Shown here: positions 58,640 to 64,000 of the stretch, piece by piece
Position numbering within the stretch: the first letter of the stretch is position 1
Layout of the letters: each line of letters starts with the position of its first letter
NCBI GenBank assembly: GCA_032718565.1
Contig: JAVGVS010000391.1
Coordinates: 179,808 to 243,807 of the forward strand
DNA length: 64,000 nt
Source: Distichodus sexfasciatus
Taxonomy: Eukaryota; Chordata; Actinopteri; Characiformes; Distichodontidae
Direction: 5' to 3'
Translations under genes and position numbers: made by a program
The notes under the pieces: generated by a model
Seen by the model: the letters and a program-made list of their open reading frames with translations, nothing else
Database searches by the model: none
Told to the model about the DNA's origin: nothing

Positions 58640-58960
58640 TAGCAAGACCGTGCCGCTATTTTGAAATTGCACTTGCCGGAAAGCGTACATCACGTGGTGT
58701 CTGACGCGGCCTAAACGGAAGCGAGAAGGCCGAGCCAAACATACACTTGATCCTCGGATTGATCTCCTGGACTGGATTTTCTCCACTTTTCCCCGCTCGG
58801 TTTAGGTTGCGACTGGTATTTAAACTCTTCCGCGCGCCTGCTTGTGCCTGTGGAGCCAAAAGATTTTCCCGCTTGTGAACTCCGTTTAACTCGTCGCGGC
58901 TTTGGTCAGTTAGCCTGTTAGCCGCGTCAGAGTCCGAGTCGCTTTAACGCACGACAAACT
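58640..58960 (+). promoter_or_regulatory. CpG-rich promoter-like block of an unidentified gene
   Basis: CpG-dense sequence with an E-box TCACGTGG (CACGTG at 58691-58696), an ETS-like GCCGGAAAG at 58675 and CACTTTTCCCCGC. It resembles a housekeeping promoter. Possible donors follow (for example GGCTTTG then GTCAGT near 58904). Direction is inferred to be rightward from a candidate exon near 61.3 kb. Orientation and gene identity are not established. Confidence 0.45.
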
Positions 58961-61280
58961 CGGCCAAATGGAGGGCCAGTCAGTTATGCGTGATTTTTAA
59001 AGCGTCCCAAATCATTATTATTTCCATTTGCAAGTTTTTTCGTATGAGGTATTATAGTTAGCGTGAAGATTGTAATGACGGTTTGAGCTAGCACGTAAAC
59101 AAGCTAGCCTGTTGAGGTTGCCAGCTGTATGCGTTACGTCCGAAGTCTCGAATTAAACTACACTTTAATACAGCACGTAAGTGCATTAACAGTTTATTAA
59201 TTAAATATGCGTCCTTCGATGGCGTTCAAGCGCGGTGTTCAATTTAACTTGGTGTTCGTTCGCTTGTTTTTAGCTATCTGGCTATAAAGGCTGTGAGCAT
59301 TAGCTGACACGCTGAACCAAACTTCCTACCATTGCTAGCTTCAGTTGTAAGTTTCGCATGTACAGTTACTTACAAGTGAAACATTATTTATTGCTGACTG
59401 TTTATTGTCGAAACCTTAGTATTTTCGGTGATTGTGCGTATATATTCGTGTAAATGTTATTATTCGGGCTTTGGTAACATATGTACGTCTAACTGTAAAA
59501 CTGTACCGCTTTTAATGTCACTTCATATTTAACCATTATGTATTTATACTCAATGTATTTTTGTAGTAAAATAACCTCTTGTCAGTAATAGTATATTTTC
59601 TAGTAGTAACGAGTTTAATAATTTGCTTAATTAATAGACCTTAAGCCTTAATAACGCGCTGCTAATTATTGAAGAATTTCGCTCTAAAATTCAAGCTCAT
59701 TATGTGTTTTTGAGATCAGTGTTCTTTGCATGTTTCAGGTTATTAGTTGACTGCAATGGCTCATAGGGATTGCTGTTAACTTGTTTAGCTAAACCGCAGC
59801 AGCATTGTTTTCTAAGCGTATATGCCTCTATTAAGATTTCATAGTTGAATTTGTTAGACAAATGATAAATATGCGTTTTTGTGTCTGCGATGTTTTGTGG
59901 TTGGTGTGTATTTAACTGTTAACACCGTTGGTGGAGAAATCTGCTCCTGTCAGAACATTTGTGTTTAAAATGAATGTAAATGGAAGGTTTTGATGTGTTT
60001 TCTGAGTCAGTTAGGTATTAGAATCCGCAGTTTGTGTTTTAAATCATGCTGTTGAAGATAGGAAGTGAGCTTTAAAAGGATCAAACGCCAATAGAGGCAA
60101 ATATAGCTAAAATGAATGAAAACTAATGCCCTCTTTAATACTCGAACGTCAGCAGTCATGGTAGACTTTTTGGGTGGTGCTTCCATTTAATGAATTTTAG
60201 ATAAAGGTGTAGTGTTGCACTGCTGGTGTATAGAGAGAGATAATGGAGACGGTTTATTTTGCATGGGCTGTGACACTTGCTCTTCATTAACCCATCAATA
60301 CAAGTTTAAATACAAAAATACACGTTTCTTAAAGAATATATGGAGAAAGGTCTAACACTGCTAACGCTTGCTTTTTGGACAAGACGACCCAAGAGAGTTT
60401 GTTGACTATAGTAGAGGGAGCCCTTAGGATGGGCCTAGAACTTTATATTTAGGAAGAAAAGTAGGTGGAATGCATTGTTGAGAGTAACCCTGCACATATT
60501 AATAAAGATTTAAATTTGTTTGACAAGTTAAAAAGGAACAGGAAGGAACCCCAGAAAGTCTGTTCCTTGGGTTTCTTTGTTGCGTCTCCTCAATAAGAAA
60601 TAAAGTTACCAATTGTCATTTGGGTGCAACCGAAAATGAAATTGACAATTTATGCAACTTTGTCCTAGCAAAAAGTTGAAGCTTAAAATGTACCATTATA
60701 AAACAAATTTATGACTTACCACTGAAAAAAGTCCACTTTTGCTACCAACCAGTTGAACTACTGTAGGTTCGAGCTAAAAATCATATTTAGTTGGGTGAAA
60801 TGGTAAGGTGGAATGTATTGCCGTGATTTTTAAACTTTTGCAGCGAAGTTGCAGTTAATACAGAGTATTTTCCTTAGACATGTTTCGCTGCTTTTAAAAG
60901 ACTCTGTGTCCTGAAGGTGAAAATTGGAAAGGGATCAGAACAACAGAAACGGAGAAAGTGCTGGGGTTCGCGGGAAGCAAAGTAGTCAGATAGCTTAATA
61001 GAGCCCTTGGAGTTGCGAATGGGGCACTGCAGTAATCCAGCTGACTAAAAGCAAAAAGCTTAGTCTTTTTTTCCTTTCTGGGCGTTTTTCTGTTTTTGCT
61101 CCAAGTAAACTGCAGGATAGAGGGTTACAGGGACAGTGACGAGACTTCCTTTAGTTCACCTGAGTACGCATTTCTGGGCTTTCCGGTCTCCACTTTGTTG
61201 TCTGAAGCCTCACTTCTATCTTGCAAATCCCTTTACTGGCTGTATCTAAATAGGATACTACTTCAGAAATTGTATTTTTG
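58961..61280. other. Probable first intron of the right-end gene; nothing else recognised
   Basis: AT-rich sequence with no coding-like ORF and no familiar element. CpG density falls gradually to the right, as expected downstream of a CpG promoter. Confidence 0.4.
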
Positions 61281-61302
61281 CTTTTTTTTTTTTCCTTTTA
61301 CA

Positions 61303-61380
61303 GGAAAACAGAGGGTTGGGCTCCAAGATGACTGACTTTAAATACTTCACCAATGCCAAGAAAGGCTTCCAGTTTTTAAA
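61303..61380 (+). other. Candidate exon with strong acceptor, unidentified
   Basis: A long polypyrimidine tract ends TTTTACAG at about 61302. The following GAAAACAGAGGGTTGGGCTC then AAG leads to ATGACTGAC, which opens MTDFKYFTNAKKGFQFLK. The frame runs on without a clear donor. It could be a second exon carrying the start codon, or a chance match. I do not recognise the peptide. Confidence 0.25.
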
Positions 61381-61870
61381 AGCTTTTTTTCCTTTAATTT
61401 TCAGCAAATCGTTCAATTTCTTCCCTTAACTTGTATTTCCCAAAAAGTAGAATTAAATAAAAATGTGGGATGCATCTTCTATGAGACTGGAAGCATTTGA
61501 ACTGTCTCAGGTCAGCAGAATGATTATCTACCAGAGTTGAAATAGGCTTTGAAATTCTCATGAAATCTAATTACCTAGAGGCCAAGAAACTAAGGTCTAC
61601 ATTTCTTTCGTTAATCTGTTCATGCACGAGCCAACTAATTACCGTGTTTTAGTGCAAGGACTAGGGTTGGGCAACAGCCTCAAAATTCTATCACAGTATT
61701 TCAAGGATATTTGTGGAGTGTTTTTTTAGTCTATCCAGGCTTTACGGGGGGTTGCTCCTTGGTGGCAGCAATATTTAGTAGTGCAATCAAAATGACAAAT
61801 ATTTAATTTTTTTTTCCAAGTGATTTACTGTCATGGACAGTTTAGAGTTAATAAATGGAATGGAATGATT

Positions 61871-62118
61871 GGGGCAGCTGGTATGTGAACGGTAGGGTGT
61901 TCACACCGTGATCAGAAGGTCACAGTTTTGAATCCAGGTCAAAAGTTACCACCGAGGTACTCATGAGCAAGGTACCGTCCCCAAGCACTGCTCCCCAGGC
62001 GCTTCTTATCTGCCACTGCTCCTTCATGGATGGGTTAAATGCAGAGGTCACATTTGGTTGTGGTGCACTATGTACTGTGCTGTGGTGTGTTCACAATGAC
62101 AAATAATCACTCACTTTG
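61871..62118 (+). mobile_element. tRNA-derived SINE-like copy, best preserved
   Basis: The head GGCAGCTGGTATGTGAACGG, TAGGGTGTTCAC and GGTCACAGTTTTGAATCC resembles tRNA A-box and B-box promoter elements. The body has GAGGTACTCATGAGCAAGGT, CCCCAAGCACTGCTCC, TGCTCCTTCATGGATGGGTT and GCTGTGGTGTGTTCACAATG. It ends in a TCACTCAC tail. Two further copies are at 13618 and 18115. Confidence 0.65.
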
Positions 62119-62284
62119 ACATTGCACATTGACTGCAAAACGGTACAGTAGTAATGTCATCTGGTTTCAGATTAATACCACACAGCAGGAAGAAAGTGGC
62201 ATTTTTAACTGTAATCGGTTTTAGGACTATCATTGCGCCAAATACTAAAAATCTTATAGTCAAAAAGGTTGCATGTATGGCATC

Positions 62285-62412
62285 GTTTGATTCAGATTTA
62301 TTTGTATAGCCCTCTTTACAACAGACATTGCAAAGTTATCTCTGTAGTAATTGTGATGAAACCGTAAGAGGAACCAAGACCAGGAAGGGGGAACCCATCC
62401 TCCTCAGGATGC
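62285..62412 (+). mobile_element. Dispersed repeat fragment
   Basis: GATTCAGATTTATTTGTATAG, ACAGACATTGCAAAG, AAGAGGAACCAAGACC and GGGGGAACCCATCCTC form a motif string that I recall as a frequent fish repeat tail. Class not certain. Confidence 0.45.
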
Positions 62413-62436
62413 TTGTATATATATTGTGTGTGTGTG

Positions 62437-62708
62437 TTCTTGTACTTGCTACTTAGTGAGAACCAAAATGAGTTTTCAACCAGCAGAGTGAGGACATTTT
62501 TGGGAAGGGAGGACTTTTTTAGTGGTCCTCACTTCTTTAAACTGCTTTTACAAAAAATACTTGTTTATTTGCAAAACTACAAGTGTAGAAAGATTAGCTT
62601 TTGGTTACTGAGGTTATGGTTAGGGTTATGTTTAGGGTTAGGTGTAGTATTATTTACATACAGTAATATAGTCAATGGAGGTCCTCACTACTATATAAGT
62701 ACAAGGAT
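62437..62708. mobile_element. About 270-bp MITE with GT-rich ends
   Basis: Left end TCTTGTACTTGCTACTTAGT then GAG; inverted right end TCCTTGTACTTATATAGTAGTGAGG. The two arms are imperfect inverted repeats bordered by GT runs. The interior contains GGTTAGGGTTATG and TTTAGGGTTAGG, and repeats AGTGAGGAC/GTCCTCACT motifs. Confidence 0.6.
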
Positions 62709-62719
62709 GTGTGTGTGTG

Positions 62720-64000
62720 TGTAAATGTAAAAATGCATTAAACAGAATTGTTTAAACATATAAAGTAAATGATTAATGTATGGCAAAATAAAATTACACT
62801 AAACAAAGTTAACCCTTGGTGTGAACAATAAATGTGAACTCATTTTGAAGGGAATAACTTACAGTGGAGAGAAACGGAACTTGTGACTTGCACATGATCA
62901 CTTTAGCTTGTCACTTGCTATTACATAAGATGTTATTTAATCTTGTGAGAGTGAGTCTACAACAAATAATTCGATTGTGCCCGCTCAGAATATCTGAAAG
63001 TTTTTTTGCTAGTCCCTTTAACAGTCACTATCACAGTCTGAACCTTCACAAAATATTAACTTAAAATGTTGTTGTAAACTCAGCACCAGCTGTAGGTAGA
63101 CAAAGCTGTATTTTCCAAAAGCAATGTTGAAATGTAAAATTATAATACGAGACCAGACTGGAATGAGATTCCCTGTTACTTCTCACTCAAACAGTGGTAA
63201 AAAAGCTACAGCCGTAATTGTTTCCTTTGAACGCCTTGTGGCGATGTAGCAGTGCTGTTGAAATCCTATTACTGACAAGGAAATGACAAGGTGAAATCCT
63301 AACCGACTGAGCTGTTAGGGGCAGCTCAGAGACACTGAATGTTACTGATCATTGTGTACTCTACAGGACGTTAATGCATCTCCTCACTGTATCATTAAAA
63401 TAGTAATGACACCTTGTAGTACATATAAAATAGCAGTAAGTTATTGTGGATGGTATATGGTACAGCCCTAGCAAGGGTAGAATATGCTTTATTTGTGTGT
63501 GTAAATTGTTCCCACAATTAATTTAACGTATGTTTTGTGGTAATGTTTAGAGTGAATGCGTTTAAGTGCAATACAGGAACAAAGTGTATTGAAATGACAT
63601 CTTGCAGTTCTTTAAAAAGTGAAACTACTTTTAAAATGGTTGAAATAACTAGAATATCCAATTTGACTTTAAATATAAGGCAATAATTAAACCCAAGTTT
63701 TTAAGAAGAACTAGAAGGATTTTGTAGCACTGTGGTGCAGAGGCCTAATTGGAGAGTGGCTTTTTCTAAAGCTGATGCCGAGATGAGAAGTCAGGGTCAG
63801 CCGATGGTCGATATATGCTGCCGGTTATTTTTTTGCCCAATAATTAGACGCTCTCTGTTTGCAGTAGTAAAATATCGTGACCACACAACAAAGGAGACAG
63901 AAAATTTCTCAACTTAACATTTTATTTAACACACATGCAGTGTTTGCCATCAGTCTGTAAATTTCCTGAACCAATTTATTGATTTGACTCTCTGCAGTGC
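62720..64000. other. Right end of window, no confirmed exon
   Basis: AT-rich, probably intronic to the right-end gene. The last bases, TTGACTCTCTGCAG followed by TGC (to 64000), look like a splice acceptor, so an exon may begin at 63998. Otherwise nothing is recognised. Confidence 0.3.

Noticed and set aside
61871..62118. Possible tRNA gene
   Set aside because: Boxes A and B are recognisable, but no cloverleaf can be completed and other degraded copies exist; it is a SINE head.
62610..62645. TTAGGG-like strings suggesting an interstitial telomere
   Set aside because: Only a few imperfect units, located within a MITE-like element with inverted ends.

Overview
The window is vertebrate nuclear DNA, almost certainly from a teleost fish. 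Genes are split by GT-AG introns, CpG-rich promoter patches sit upstream of first exons, intergenic DNA is full of microsatellites, MITE-like DNA transposons and tRNA-derived SINEs, and otolin-1 is a protein of the fish otolith and inner ear. Exon translations were compared with remembered vertebrate families; no database search was run.

Layout. (1) 388-786, minus: first coding exon of ppm1l; the rest of the gene lies left of the window. (2) 2.7-11.4 kb, plus: complete nmd3, 15 coding exons, 504 aa, with several transposons in its introns. (3) 11.4-19.4 kb: no gene; CTTT microsatellites, SINE fragments and local direct duplications. (4) 19.5-23.6 kb, minus: sptssb, with its whole CDS in one exon; its 3' flank is duplicated at about 24 kb without the coding exon. 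(5) 27.5-32.2 kb, plus: otol1, 481 aa (signal peptide, collagen-like region, C1q domain). (6) 33.7-35.5 kb, minus: a three-Ig-domain Fc-receptor-like gene with no transmembrane segment, so probably secreted. (7) 36.2-37.0 kb: a C/A-only satellite; then several hAT-like elements. (8) 40.6-45.5 kb, minus: complete rabgef1 (Rabex-5), 497 aa. (9) 46.8-56.6 kb, plus: a multi-exon hnRNP L gene whose promoter, exon 1, exon 6 and most splice sites are preserved, but whose other exons carry frameshifts and in-frame stops. I read it as an unprocessed pseudogene. (10) 58.6-64 kb: a CpG-rich promoter-like block and possible 5' end of a rightward gene that I cannot identify.

The left part (ppm1l, nmd3, sptssb, otol1) matches a block I recall from human 3q26, but ppm1l is inverted relative to nmd3 and B3GALNT1 is not between them. 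The genes are independent eukaryotic units, not an operon: a membrane PP2C phosphatase, a 60S export adaptor, a serine palmitoyltransferase subunit, an otolith matrix protein, an Ig receptor and a Rab5 exchange factor. All intact genes read without a single indel over about 4.6 kb of coding sequence, which argues that the damage in the hnRNP L locus is real rather than assembly noise. The most noteworthy items are the decayed hnRNP L locus, the soluble FcR-like gene, the duplicated sptssb flank, and TIR elements with visible target-site duplications.
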